Assembly: GCA_922989275.2 (NCBI GenBank)
Contig: OV277867.1
Location: 38,370,070-38,434,069 of the forward strand
DNA length: 64,000 nt
Reading direction: 5' to 3'
From: Gari tellinella
Lineage: Eukaryota; Mollusca; Bivalvia; Cardiida; Psammobiidae
Below are positions 39,962 through 51,420 of the stretch, piece by piece. The position numbers and the translations under genes are program-made. Position 1 is the first letter of the stretch; the number at the start of each line of letters is the position of its first letter. Below the pieces are notes generated by a model. The model had not been told where the DNA came from. It searched no databases and was given only the letters and a program-made list of their open reading frames with translations.

Positions 39962-40647
39962 AGTGTTTACACCCCAGAGGCCACACTTTTCTCCAATCTT
40001 TCTCAAACTTGCTCAGGTTGTATATTACCATAAGAATTTAGATGAGTTTAATTATGGTTGTAATCAGATCAATAGGTCAAGAGTTATCTACCTTTAAATT
40101 GCTGAAAATGATATATTTAACACTGTGTTTTCACTCCAGAGGACACAATATCTACTCAAGCTTTCTTAAACTTGCTCAGATTGTATATGAACATACAAGT
40201 TCAAATGAAGGTGATTATGGTCGAAATCAGACAAATAGGTCAAGAGTTATCTACCTTTGAATTGCTGAAAATGCCGTATCTAACAGCATTTACACTGTTT
40301 CAACTACAGTTTTGAACAGATTTTGATTATTCTTGCACACAATGTATATAGCTATAGGTTCTCAAAGGAGTGCAATTATTTTTTAAAACTTATTGTGACA
40401 ATAGTTATCTGCCCTTGATATACTTTGAAATGCTAAAAAAGGCTTCATTTCAGTATTGTTTAGTGTCTAGTTATCAGCCCTTGATGTACTCTACTATACT
40501 AGAATTATGAGGTTGTATTCCAAAATGATTTACATGCTATACTGCAAATTTGAATAGATCTAGATGAAAACGGGTGAAACAGAAAGGTAAAGCTATCAGG
40601 CTTCAGTACAAAAGGTGAGCGATATCAGGGCCTTCAGGCCCTCTTGT
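39962..40647 (+). mobile_element. Tandem-core repeat with hairpin 3' end, copy A (5' truncated)
   Basis: Two 161-bp core units (GTGTTTACACCCCAGAGGCC..., TGTTTTCACTCCAGAGG...) are followed by the right unique region and the terminal hairpin AGGGCCTTCAGGCCCT (40627-40642) plus CTTGTT. The architecture fits bivalve pearl/HINE-type Helitron-related repeats (inference). Confidence 0.75.
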
Positions 40648-41884
40648 TCTATATTTAGAATCAATGTATTATAAATGGAATCTGTCTCAACCTTACTCAC
40701 CATAATAAAATATCTGTCTTGTCCAACCATAATTGATTGTTTATCATGGTGGCTTGCCTAAGGACTGCCTTTGGAGACCTCTGATCTGGAGCAACACTGT
40801 TTGCATAGTCATGTGTACCTTCAGAGGTGCACTGTTTGTAAACGACGAGTAAACAAATACTCATAACTAGTCCTGATTGGATGTAAATGAGTGTCTATCC
40901 ATTTTTCCTAATTTGTTGATATTGCTTTGGTTAGCTCTGATTAGCTGTAACTTTTGTTTCATAACCCCATGAAAAAAATAATTCAGGCTGTGCCTTGTCA
41001 GGACTACTTTCTCTTAGTCCAACAGTTACTGCTCTCCAAGAGCGCTGCATGAAGCAGGACGCCGAATGATGTCATTGACTTTACTACAAAACAATGTCGC
41101 GTTTTGGCGGAAAATATATATGGCGAAGGGACTACAACCTACGTTTTAAAGTGTTAAATAATGAACACTCGTGTCAGATTCTCTATTTAACCCTCTTAAA
41201 TTCAGTAGTGATATTAAATTATGAGGAATAATTGGGAACATTTATTGTATTCATGGAGGTATGAAAAAAAACCTGGACACACTTTTGTATGAAACCGCTT
41301 CGCTTTCAATATATTTAAAAGAAGAATTTTTAGAAAACTCAGAACTATACACAGCAAAAATAGAAACTTTACATTGGATTCTAATGTGTATATTTCTGTC
41401 TACAAACACAATTTTTCAGAGGGCTTAAGTTAGTGTTATTCGAAACTTTGGATCAATGTCTGCAATTTCTCAACAATGGTGATGAAAAAAAATCCAAAAG
41501 CAACGTCGTTATTTGACGTCAAAATGCAAAGGGGTCGATTTTAAAATTATCAGAGATGTGAACGTGTACGCAAGATGTGTTTTATTCATTTTACTGTTTC
41601 ATTTTAAGTGATCGACTTTTTTTGCATAAAGACAGTTTAGTCATAAGTTAAGATCTGCCCTGTATACGGTCTACTGGTACGGATAGGACGTAAGAGTGTG
41701 GTCGTCTCTATGTGACGTCAACGATCTCCGAGTCCGACGATCCCAGACATAACCCGTAGCTCTCAGTCTGTAACGAGTAGTTAGGATATGAATTGTCTAT
41801 CTTATGCGTCCAAAATGACGCGCAACATCAGTTACTGACGCAACCAAAGTAAGCATGCCAAATGGCCTGATATCTGTGATTTTT
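40648..41884. other. No gene recognised
   Basis: Contains a partial shared hairpin at 40768-40812 (GGAGACCTCTGATCTGG, CACTGTTTGCATAG) and otherwise unique-looking AT-rich sequence. Confidence 0.4.
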
Positions 41885-42203
41885 AGCTCACCTGAGCTAG
41901 CTCAGGGTGAGCTTTTGCAATCCTTGAATGTCCGTCGTGCGGCGTCAACAATATCAGTGTTTACACTCTAGAGACCACAATATTAATCCAATCTTTCTCA
42001 AACTTTCTCAGATGGTATATTGCCATAAGAGTTCAAATGAGTTTGATTATGGTTAAAATCGGACAAATAGGTCATGAGTTATCTACCTTTGAATTGCTGA
42101 AAATGCCATATTTTACAGTGTTTACACTCTAGAGGCCACAATATTTATCCAATCTTTCTAAAACTTGCCCAGATTATATATGACCATAAGAGTTCGGATG
42201 AGT
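41885..42203 (+). mobile_element. Tandem-core repeat, 5' end with two core units
   Basis: Starts with a near-palindrome AGCTCACCTGAGCTAGCTCA, then GGTGAGCTTTTGCAATCC and CGTCGTGCGGCGTC, the usual left end of this repeat, then about 1.6 core units before an abrupt break at GATGAGTT|GCGG. It may be the left part of copy B (43465), separated by an insertion. Confidence 0.7.
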
Positions 42204-42300
42204 TGCGGAAATGCTGATGACTTTCACCTGATCTTTGCGGCACGTGCTTATAGTAGAAAATGTAGATAAAGAAAAGTTTGAACTGCTTCAGTGTCTTCTC

Positions 42301-42365
42301 TGTTAGCGCAGTTGATACGGTGATTGACTTGCAATCCAAATGTTCTAGGTTCGATTCCCACTCGC
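42301..42365 (+). repeat. tRNA-like fragment
   Basis: TTAGCGCAGTTG (A-box-like) and AGGTTCGATTCC (B box) at tRNA spacing. The T-stem and acceptor do not pair well, so it is a pseudogene or SINE head. Confidence 0.4.
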
Positions 42366-42868
42366 TTCAAAACTTTTTTTAAACAAATTCTCCGATTTTA
42401 GTGACTAGTCAATCCATAACGCAGTGATCAAAGGACAGGCTATGTTAAGCCACGTAATAATGAATAATATCAGATGCAAGTATAGTCATGTGACAGCTAA
42501 ATTTGTGAGGATTATAGCCTATATGACAGATGGCAGCTTAACAAAGGACAAAGGTAATGCTAAAAGATAGATCCTAAAGGAGCTTTTATGCATTACTTTT
42601 GTTATGCATTAAACAGCCACTTGCCTTTAAAGATCTACAGGCTACCGTATTCAATGGTCCCTTATTAAAGGTTTGACTTAAGGTATTATTTAGAGCTGAC
42701 GGCATTTTAAAGTTGAACTCAAGGGAGGTTACTCGTTTCGTGTTAACATTTTGTCAGAATTTCAGGAAAGCATGTTTAAAATGCAAATTCCACTGTAGAT
42801 TTTCATTAAATTTGTGTGACTAGTAGAATTAAGTTATATCTATCTAATAAGAGTAAAATTAGTGTATG

Positions 42869-43119
42869 TTAACTCTTTGAACCCTAGTCCTGCATATAGG
42901 CGTGCTTTTCAAACAGTGTACCCCTGAATAGTACACATGTCCTATACAAACAGTGAAGTCCCAGATCAGAGGGCTCCGAAAGGAGCCCTCTGATCAGGGT
43001 CTTCACTGTTTGTCACAATGCCAAACATTGACAAAAACAACCCTTTAAAGTCAGAAATGGACTAGACTTAGATGGAAACTGGAATTGTCCATTTAAAGTT
43101 TCAGGGAGGAAAGAGTTAA
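42869..43119 (-). mobile_element. MITE, TTAACTCTTT family, inverted copy
   Basis: 251 bp, TTAA-bounded, the reverse complement of the 16944-17194 copy with moderate divergence. The hairpin at 42947-43012 has GAGGGCTCC-GAAA-GGAGCCCTC at its tip. Confidence 0.85.
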
Positions 43120-43464
43120 ACAGCTAGATTTTTTGTAATTTGAGATTTTCAGAGTTTGACTTTTTTAAAATATTGATATTTCCAGAAAATATGTTATGAA
43201 ATACTTTTGTTTGCCCACTATCTTATTGTCTATGTACAGTTTACTTGAATGTACAGAAATTATTGAGATATATCATTTTATAAAGAAATTATTCCTGTTT
43301 ATTAAAAAAGGAGCTTTTCTCGACAAAAGGTCCTCTCAGAAAAAAACGGCACTGTAACTTTTTTTTTATATTAACGATTTTTCACTCTCCATATGGTATA
43401 TTTCAATTTAATCAAGGTTTCAAAGAATTCTGACACAGAATAAGCTGACCCGCGAACCACCTTA

Positions 43465-45040
43465 AGGGTGTTTACACTCTAGAGGCCACAAATTTTATCC
43501 AATCTTTCTCAAACTTACTCAGATTGTACATTACCATAAGACTTCGGATGAGTTTAATTATGGTGGTAATCGGATCAATAGGTTGAGAGTTATCTACCTT
43601 TGAATTGCTGAAAATGATATACTTAACAGTGTTTACGCTCTAGAGGCCACAATATTTATCCAAGCTCTCTCAAACTTGCTCAGATTGTATATGACCATAA
43701 GAGTGCGACAAAGGGTGATTATGGTTGAAATTAGACATAGAGTTATCTACCTTTGAATTGCTGAAAATGCCATATTTTACAGCGTTTACACTATTACAAC
43801 TACAGTTTTCAATGGATTTTGATTATACTTGTACACAAAGTATATAGCTATACGTTCTCGAAGGAGTGCAACTATTGTTGAAATCTAATCATTGTGGCAA
43901 TAGTTACCTGCCCTTGATGTACTTTGAAATGCTAGAAAAAGGTACCACCGGGGTGTCTTTATTAATCATAAAGTCATCAGTTTTCTTTCACTTTTAATAA
44001 TTTCTATAATCAATATTCCTTCAACTTATCTCTAAATGGTAATAATAATGTCATATCACTCGCTTGGCATTGGTGAGAGTTGATTTCCTTTACTTTCTTT
44101 ATAATAATTCAAATTCGACTTTCAAGTGTTAATGACTACTTTCTAAAGTGCCTAAACTGTATCTCTTGCCTAAAGTTAATCTTTCCTAACTTATCCAAAC
44201 CGACCTGAACTTAAAACTTAACTCAACTCTACTGATTTCCTATATTCGAAACACCTCACCAACACCAACTATAACAAGCCACACCCATTAATTAAGGGTA
44301 TTGACCAATCAACTTTCATTTGTCTATTTGTCCCAGTTCTATACATCAAAGACCTATCTTCTATGTCACATAGGAACATCGTATGTACACAGTATGTAAG
44401 CAAAAAATATTTCATTTAATCCCAGTAACTCATTTAAATCACTATTTCACTTTTGCATCAATTAATAATTGTCAAATACGAGTGATATATATAATTTTTA
44501 AAAAATGGCACGTTGGATCCACAAATGGTACGTTGATGTAGTGGGGCGTTGATGCGATGGGGCGTTGAGACCAGACACCTCTCCAGGTGCCAGTAATTAG
44601 CATCTACAGGTAGTCATTTGATTCAAGCTGGAGTGCCCTGTGACTCTACAGTGACCCGCTAAGATAATGTCTGGGTTCTACAATTATTCTCTCTCTACCC
44701 AGAAGTTCCTATAAATACTTAATGAATTCTGGCCACCTAATGGCTCTGGTCTAATTAACATCATAATTCATACACATAACTTTTTGATCTAAATAATCTT
44801 TTCTCATTTTGATATTAATAAATTTTTGAAATATAATTTTCATATCTATAACTCTGTCACAAAGGCTACATTTCAGTATTGTTTAGGCTCTTAAGTTATC
44901 TGCCTTTGATGTACTCTCTTATACTAGAGTAGGTCGACAAATTTGACTGGATTTAGAATAAAACGGGTGAAATTCAAAGGTAAAGCTATCAGGCTTCATT
45001 ACAAATGGTGAGCGATATCAGGGCCTTCAGGCCCTCTTGT
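43465..45040 (+). mobile_element. Tandem-core repeat copy B, split by a solo LTR
   Basis: Two core units and part of the right region (to 43942), then a 919-bp insertion, then the rest (44866-45040) ending in AGGGCCTTCAGGCCCT. Comparison with copy C around 47571 gives the uninterrupted site GAAAAAGGCTTCATTTCAG. Confidence 0.8.
43943..44861 (-). mobile_element. Solo LTR, 919 bp
   Basis: On the minus strand it starts TGTGACAGAGTTATAG and ends AATAAAGACACCCCGGTGGTA, with a polyadenylation-like AATAAA near the end. AAGG flanks it on both sides (43939-43942 and 44862-44865; AAAGG if the first T is excluded), a target duplication. The empty site is visible in copy C. No internal retroelement sequence remains, as after LTR-LTR recombination. 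Confidence 0.8.
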
Positions 45041-46344
45041 CATAAAATTGTGGCATCTCATTTTTGAAACGCAGGTGTTTACAAGTTTGTTTTTTCGGTG
45101 TTTGGCTAAAGTCTGTGTGTGCCGTGCTGCATTAAATAAACTTTCAAAAAACCTGACTAGGTCAACTCGCCGTCAGTGTTAAATACTGGAAGTGGAAAGC
45201 GTGCTACGTTGTGCACAGTACAAATTAGCGAGAGTGTGGCTCTTTATGGTCTTTATCGATAACTCAATTGTGAAATGTGCGTATATTTTATGACACGTAT
45301 AGTACCTCATTTAAACATCGCTTAAACCGGCTCTAAAGTATGTAAAGTTTCTATTTTTGTTAAGTTAAGTAAATTAAATGAAAACAAGATTTGTTTGCAA
45401 AACGCTATGCCCCCTTATGTGACAGGTCTCTTAAAAACCGTGACCTTTGTCTGACATTACCCAACTTGTACTCAAGCTCAAAAGCCTTCTCAGTTGAGTA
45501 CACATGCAGGTACATGTAATCAACAAATTACAGAATAAAAATAATAGATCTATCTTAAAATATTCTCATCATTCATGAAAGAATTAAATGCAATTCAACT
45601 GCCTTTTAAAGATGGAATTTGACACTGGCTACATTTCAAATTCTTTACCCCTGTGAATCGAGCAGTAGATCCATCACGGTGCAAAATGTACCTTAAATTG
45701 AATTCTGCTTAATCATTTGATGTATACCCCTCTGTAACCAGGACTAAACAATACTTATTGATGGAACAAAAATAGCTGACAACTTACAGCACAGTGAAAC
45801 AATTAAAAGCAGAAAACATATTTAAATGCTCTCTGCTTTACTTTCATCTTTCTTTAAGTGACCACCTGCCTTATACAATAAATGATTACTGTAGCCTCAG
45901 TTGTGGCTACAGAGTGGTTTACTGAATTGCAAAACCTCATCCTTGGCAACTCTCAAGACCTTCACTCTTTGATTTATATTGGTTGTTTATTGTGAAAACT
46001 TACACATATTTTTTAACTACATGTATTTCAACAGATGAAATGGTAACATGGTATGGATGGATCCCATGGATGAGTCAGATTGTATGGCACCACAGCACTA
46101 AATGGGTCATTTAGCAGTAAGCACCGATGGATGATGAGGGATGAAGAGATGAAGATGATTTCAGGACAGCTGATTTCATCTAATCTCATTGATTGTGATG
46201 AAGGGCATGGTAACATCACACTAACATGGTACCAGACCTTTCAAGGGGAATTCAACAGCCATACAATAAGGTAAATTATTGCTTCTTTCTTTAAAAAACT
46301 ACATAAATTTAGAAAAAGTTAAAACTTATACACCAGTCAGCTGA
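45041..46344. other. No gene recognised
   Basis: Contains a degraded stem-loop of the second hairpin family near 45800-45865 (AAAAGCAGAAAACATATTTA with CTCTGCTTTACTTTCATC). A frame of 64 codons at 46080-46274, after a possible acceptor TTTCAACAG (46034) and before AAGGTAAAT, has no domain I recognise. Confidence 0.4.
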
Positions 46345-46374
46345 GGTTAGCCTTTGTTAGCTGCTAGCTCAGGG

Positions 46375-47755
46375 TGAGCTTTTGCAATCCTTGAATGTCC
46401 GGCGTCCATCATCCATCGTGTGTCGTCCGTCATCCGTCGTCCGTCGTCAACTATTTTAGTGTTTACACTCGAGAGGCCACAATATTTATCCAATCTTTCT
46501 CAAACTTGCTCAGATGGTATATTGCCATAAGAGTTCGGATGAGTTTGGTTATGGTTGGAATCGGACTAATAGATCATGAGTTATCTACCTTTGAACTGCT
46601 GAAAATGCCATATTTAACAGTGTTTACACTCTAGAGGCCACAGTTTTTATCAAATCTATCGTAAACTTGCCCAGATTGTATATGAACATAAGAGTTCGGA
46701 TGAGTTCGATTTTTGTTGAAATCGGACAAATAGAACAAGAGTTAACGACCTTTGAATTGCTGAAAATGCAATATTTAACAGTGTTTACACTCTAGAGACC
46801 ACAGTATTTATCCAATCTTTCTAAAACTTGCCCATATTGTATATGACCATAAGAGTCCAGATGAGTGCGATTTTGGTTGAAATCCGATGAATAGATCAAG
46901 AGTTATCTACCTTTGAATTGCTGAAAATGCCATATTTAACAGTGTTTACATTCTAGAGTTCAAAAATTTTATCCAATCTATCTCAAATTTTCTCAGATTG
47001 TAAATGACTATAAGAGTTCAGATGAGTTTGATTATGGTTGAAATCAGACGTATAGGACGAGAGTTATCTACCTTTGAATTGCTGAAAATGCCATATTTAA
47101 CGATGTTTACACTCTTGATGCCACAAATTTTATCCAATCTATCTCAAACGTACTCAGATTGTATATTACCATAAGACTTCAGATGAGTTCAATTATTGTT
47201 GTAATCTGATCAATAGGTCAATAGTTATCTACCTTTGAATTGCTGAAAATGATATATTTGTGTTTATGCTCTAGAGGCCACAATATTTATCCAAGCTCTC
47301 TCAAACTTGCCCAGATTGTATATGACCATAGAAGTTCGAAAAAGGGTGATTATGGTTGGAATCAGACAAATAGATCAAGAGATATGTACCTTTGAATTGC
47401 TGACAATGCCATATTTTACAGCGTTTACACTCTTGCAACTAGAGTTTTCAATGGATTTTGATTATACTTGTACACAAAGGATGTAGTTATACGTTCTCGA
47501 AGGAGTGCAATTATTGTTGAAATGTAATCATTGTGGCAATAGTTACCTGCCCTTGATATACTTTGAAATGCTAGAAAAAGGCTTCATTTCAGTATTGTTT
47601 AGGCTCTAGTTATATGCCTTTGATGTACTCTACTATACTACAGTAGGTCGACAAACTTGATTGGATTTAGAATAAAATGGGTGAAATTCAAAGGTAAAGC
47701 TATCAGGCTTCATTACAAATGGTGAGCGATATCAGGGCCTTCAGGCCCTCTTGTT
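46375..47755 (+). mobile_element. Tandem-core repeat copy C, most complete
   Basis: The left end GGTGAGCTTTTGCAATCC is followed by a CCGTCGT microsatellite (46398-46450). Core units then start at 46459, 46620, 46781, 46942, about 47103 and about 47260, a regular 161-bp period. A unique right region and the terminal hairpin AGGGCCTTCAGGCCCT (47734-47749) with CTTGTT follow. There is no coding capacity. Confidence 0.85.
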
Positions 47756-48502
47756 GAAATTGCAACATGGTGAAAAAACATGCTACTCATCTGGAACAGT
47801 TTTGATACAGATAAGGCACCACTTATGCGGGGCCTGATCTCGATCTACTCTGTTTGACACTCAGATTCTTATTCTGTTAGGTAATATAGATTTTTAATTT
47901 ATCATACAATACTGAGCATGTAGCTATTTTGTGTAGACTATGTGTAATAGATAATACATGTTAAGGGCTGTACCTTCAAGTACTTGAACCAGATACAAAC
48001 TACATTGGCAAACAGTGTAGACCCACATGCAAAATATTAAGTATCTATCAAATGTAGTTGCAAAGTCGTGGCCTGTGTCAAGTTCATCCTATTTGACCTT
48101 TAGTTGACATCTACATGGCCTTGACATTTGTCTGTTTAACCAAAGTTGTACTGTTCTCAAGAGATTCTTAAGTGCACATGCCAAAATGAAGTCTCTATCA
48201 CATGTAGTCACAAAGTTAAGGACTTATGGCCAATGTTACATTTTGCGTATTTGGCCTTTAAAAGCTGAGTCTCCTTAAAATGCAAAATAGTTTCGTATGT
48301 TATGTTATAATTTAGAGAGCCTACAAAGTACAGTATATAGTAAATAATTGAAAGAAAACATTTAAAAGACAAGTTAAAGGCAATCACTATGTGTTTGTGT
48401 CTTTAGATTGAAAAATAATAAGACAGTAATGTGTACAGTCCTGACACTAACAGTATAATTATTTTCATTTCAGTCCATGAAATCCGATATATAATTACGA
48501 GT
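47756..48502. other. Nothing recognised
   Basis: Unique-looking sequence with only a faint shared-hairpin trace at about 47825-47865 (GGGGCCTGATCTCGATC, TGTTTGACAC). Confidence 0.35.
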
Positions 48503-48684
48503 CAGGGCTCCACATAAGTTGGAGTAATGAGACCAAATGCAGCTTTTCTTCACGTCAGCACCAACGCCTATGGTGTTACCATTCATTAGAATTGTCTTGA
48601 AAACAGGATTCTAATAAGTAGTCACACCACTGGGTTTAATGTAGACATAAAGAATTTTACTTTTCAGTTATCTGAAACCCTGTA
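48503..48684 (+). mobile_element. MITE, CAGGGCTCCACATAAG family
   Basis: Left end CAGGGCTCCACATAAGTTGG, right end CTGAAACCCTG. The inner stem CCTATGGTGTTAC/GTCACACCACTGGG is diverged from 34193-34384. Confidence 0.65.
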
Positions 48685-49125
48685 TGAGTAGAACTACGTC
48701 AACATTAATTTATAATCATTCTATTTTAGAACTTTAACTCCATTGATTGAATACATATACCAGACATGCTGAAAAATTCATGGGAAAGTACAAATAAGCC
48801 ACAACCATGCCTTATTGATCACATGTTTCCATAACGCCAAATAAAACTTAACATTGCCTCCAAAATTCAGCTTACGCTTTATAAAGAATAGTTGAAGAAT
48901 CTTCAACATAATCTCCTGCTTTTGCACAAGTAACTTTGCTAAAGCAGGAACTTGTGAGAGACCACTAATGTCATTTTGTGGATAAAATCTGCTATTTGGT
49001 CAATATGTTAAGTGGTACAAAAATTATAAAAGAAAAAAACAACACAAAAGTCCTGAGATGTTTCAGGCCTGTAGAAAGCCTTATGCATATGATAACAATC
49101 AATTATGTTTGTACTATCTATTGCA

Positions 49126-49280
49126 GAATCATCATAGCCTGTGTGGTGTTTCATAACCAGTGCAATTTTTGGAATGTTTCCCTGCCTGAAGTGGTAAACA
49201 ATGTAGGACGAGCAGTAAACATGACATCCAGCAGTTTCCTATCCAAGATGGACTTTCATAAACAGAGTCAGAGACTATGA
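49126..49280 (+). pseudogene. Possible Harbinger-type transposase C-terminal relic
   Basis: After a possible acceptor CTATTGCAG (ending 49126) the frame reads RIIIACVVFHNQC then NFWNVSLPEVV. PIF/Harbinger nucleases (and host HARBI1) end with an I-V-x-A-C-x-x-L-H-N helix followed by an acidic stretch, which this resembles. No catalytic DDE blocks are visible upstream, and the frame ends at 49280, so it would be a dead fragment. Similarity is short. Confidence 0.35.
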
Positions 49281-49359
49281 TGCAAATTAAAACTGACTTT
49301 TTTCAAGGGCGAACAACATAATTATGTGCTGAATTTGAGTAATAAATATATGAACTGAT

Positions 49360-49540
49360 TAGAGCGATGGATATGTTCAATTGGATGGAAATTCCATGTC
49401 AGCACCAAATCCTATGGTGTGGTTAAACTTATCTTTAGAATTGTCTCTTTGAACCAATTCTAATGAACAGTCGCACCATATGGTTTAATGCAGACATAAA
49501 GATTTAAGTTCTTGAAGTACTTCCCTTATGCGGAGCCCTG
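49360..49540 (+). mobile_element. MITE, CAGGGCTCCACATAAG family, left end decayed
   Basis: The right end CTTCCCTTATGCGGAGCCCTG is well kept. The inner stem CCTATGGTGTGG/CGCACCATATGG and TAGAATTGTCTC are shared with 34193 and 48503. Confidence 0.6.
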
Positions 49541-49854
49541 AATCCATGTTATTTATTTGAAAGAAAATTATGCTGTGATTTTTAACTAATGATTTTAATA
49601 TAGTTTCTCAAAAAGCTGTTAAATTGAAACGTAAGGTTTACAACTTTATAGTGTTCACTGTTGTTGGTATTTTTAACTGCTGTGTATTATCAGAACTGAT
49701 GAAATAGGAAAAAAAGCAAATTAAATATAAATTACATATTTTTCCTGTTGTGTTTATAGATAATTCATAATATCTTGATACAGTATAAGTGTGAGTAAAT
49801 AAAATCAGAATTGAAAGCCCGAGATAACCTTAATTTTAACAAGATCATGTTTTA

Positions 49855-50710
49855 TACGCCCACCTCTAAAGGTGGTTGTATATTGGCGCGGCCCTGTCTG
49901 TTCGTTTGTTCGTCCGTCAACATTTTGTTTGTCCGGAGATTTCTGGGAAAACTTTAGGAGGGATATTAATGAAACTTCACATAAATGTTATATGCATCAA
50001 GATCTAAAGCTGAGTCGAATTTTAGGTTCATTTGAATTTTTGTTACAGAATTATCTGCCCTTGATGTACTCAAATATGTTATAAAAAGCTTGTCCGGAGG
50101 TTTCTGGGGAAACTATTGGAGGGATATTAATGAAACTTCACACATGTGTTATGTGCATCAATATCAAAAGCTGAGTCAAGTTTGAGGTTCATTCAACTTT
50201 TCTTTACAGAGTAATTTGCCCTTGATGTACTCAAATATGCTATAAAGAGCTTGTCCAGAGTTTTCTTGGAAAACTATTTCAAGGATATTAATGAAGAGAG
50301 ATTTTATGCATCAAGATCTGAAGCTGAGTAAAGTTTGAGATTTATTTGATATTTTATTACAGAGTTGTCTGTCCATGGTGTACTCAAATATGTTATAAAA
50401 GGCTTATTTGACAGTGTTAACACACTTAGCAACTACAGTTTTGAATGGATTTTGATTATGTTTGCCCATAGTATAATTATAGAAGTATAAGTTCATTAAA
50501 GGGTTAATTATTATTGAAATCGGATCATTGTGCCAAGAGTTATCTGCCCTTGGTGTATTCAGATATGCTAGAAAATGCTCTATTTCAGTATTGTTTATGC
50601 TCTCAGAGCTCTAAGTGTCTACAAATTAAAATGAAATTTGATAAAACTATATATTTCTTTGCCAGTGGGAGTATAATGTACCGTTTGCGGTGCTCTCGTT
50701 CTTTTTGTAT
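49855..50710 (+). mobile_element. Related tandem-core repeat, TATACGCCCACC family
   Basis: Left end TATACGCCCACCTCTAAAGG with CTGTCTGTTCGTTTGTTCGT. Then three core units of about 180 bp (GCTTGTCCGGAGGTTTCTGG, ATTAATGAAACTTCACAC, TCTGCCCTTGATGTACTCAA). A right region shares TTTTGAATGGATTTTGATTA and ATCTGCCCTTG with copies A-C, and it ends with a small hairpin TACCGTTTGCGGTG and CTCGTTCT. Confidence 0.7.
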
Positions 50711-50763
50711 GCGACATTTCACTCTCTGATGCTTATTTTGAATCTCGATGCCAACAATAGTTT

Positions 50764-51110
50764 CATTTACAGTAAAGCACATCTATTACAACCACTACAT
50801 GAGGTCCAATTGTTGGCTTACAGGACAACTTGTCAAGTGGCTGCATTATGCAAGATTATTTAGATAAAAGTAAAGCAGAAAGCTCCTTAGGTGCTTTCTG
50901 ATTACTTTCGCATTGCTTTACCCCTTTCCTCCATAGCCAAAAGTGCAAATCTCCTATATCCAACAGTGAGTGAACTACATTATGTCAAAACACTGACTGC
51001 TTAAAGTAAGATGAAAGTAACTTTTTGCAGGGAGCTCCTGCCAGAGCTTTTTGCTTAACTTTTATCTTGCTTTGAACTACCTCATGTGCACCACTGACAT
51101 CTCATTACAA
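50764..51110 (+). repeat. Two stem-loops of the second hairpin family
   Basis: At about 50865-50925: AAAGTAAAGCAGAAAGCTCC with GTGCTTTCTGATTACTTTCG. At about 50998-51075: AAAGTAAGATGAAAGTAAC, GGGAGCTCCTGCCAGAGC and AACTTTTATCTTGCTTTG. The first lies beside a decayed TACAGTAAAGCACATCTATT end. Confidence 0.55.
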
Positions 51111-51186
51111 TAAATTAAATTACTTATACTGCAACATAATGCATGTTTTGCCCACACAGCATAAATCTATTTCGATTTCATTTTTA

Positions 51187-51420
51187 TGCCCCGCACGACT
51201 TAGTCGGGGGCAAATCGTTTTTGATCTGTCTGTTTGTCTGTACACAACTTTTACCTTGGTCGTAACTTTTGAACAACAGTGAATAGAGACTTTATATCTG
51301 GCGTGTGTACTGACCTCAAGAAGCTCTTGAGGTCAGTACAACTTGGGTCATGTCTGGCAAAGGTCAAGGTCATTTAGAGGTAAAATCGGGTGAAATGGGA
51401 GATAACCCATCCTATATTAT
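51187..51420 (+). repeat. Dispersed repeat, CCCCGCACGACTTAG type
   Basis: ATGCCCCGCACGACTTAGTC then GGGGCAAATCG with TCTGTCTGTTTGTCTG. A hairpin TACTGACCTCAAGAAGCTCTTGAGGTCAGTA sits at 51308-51338. It resembles the left-end style of the tandem-core repeats. Confidence 0.5.

Noticed and set aside
43943..44861. Insertion first considered a SINE or DNA transposon
   Set aside because: Minus-strand TG start, AATAAA near the end and a 4-5 bp duplication fit a solo LTR better; no tRNA boxes or inverted termini.
46459..47440. CRISPR-like regular repeats
   Set aside because: Units of 161 bp are contiguous and degenerate with no unique spacers, in a eukaryotic context; it is a tandem core of a dispersed repeat.
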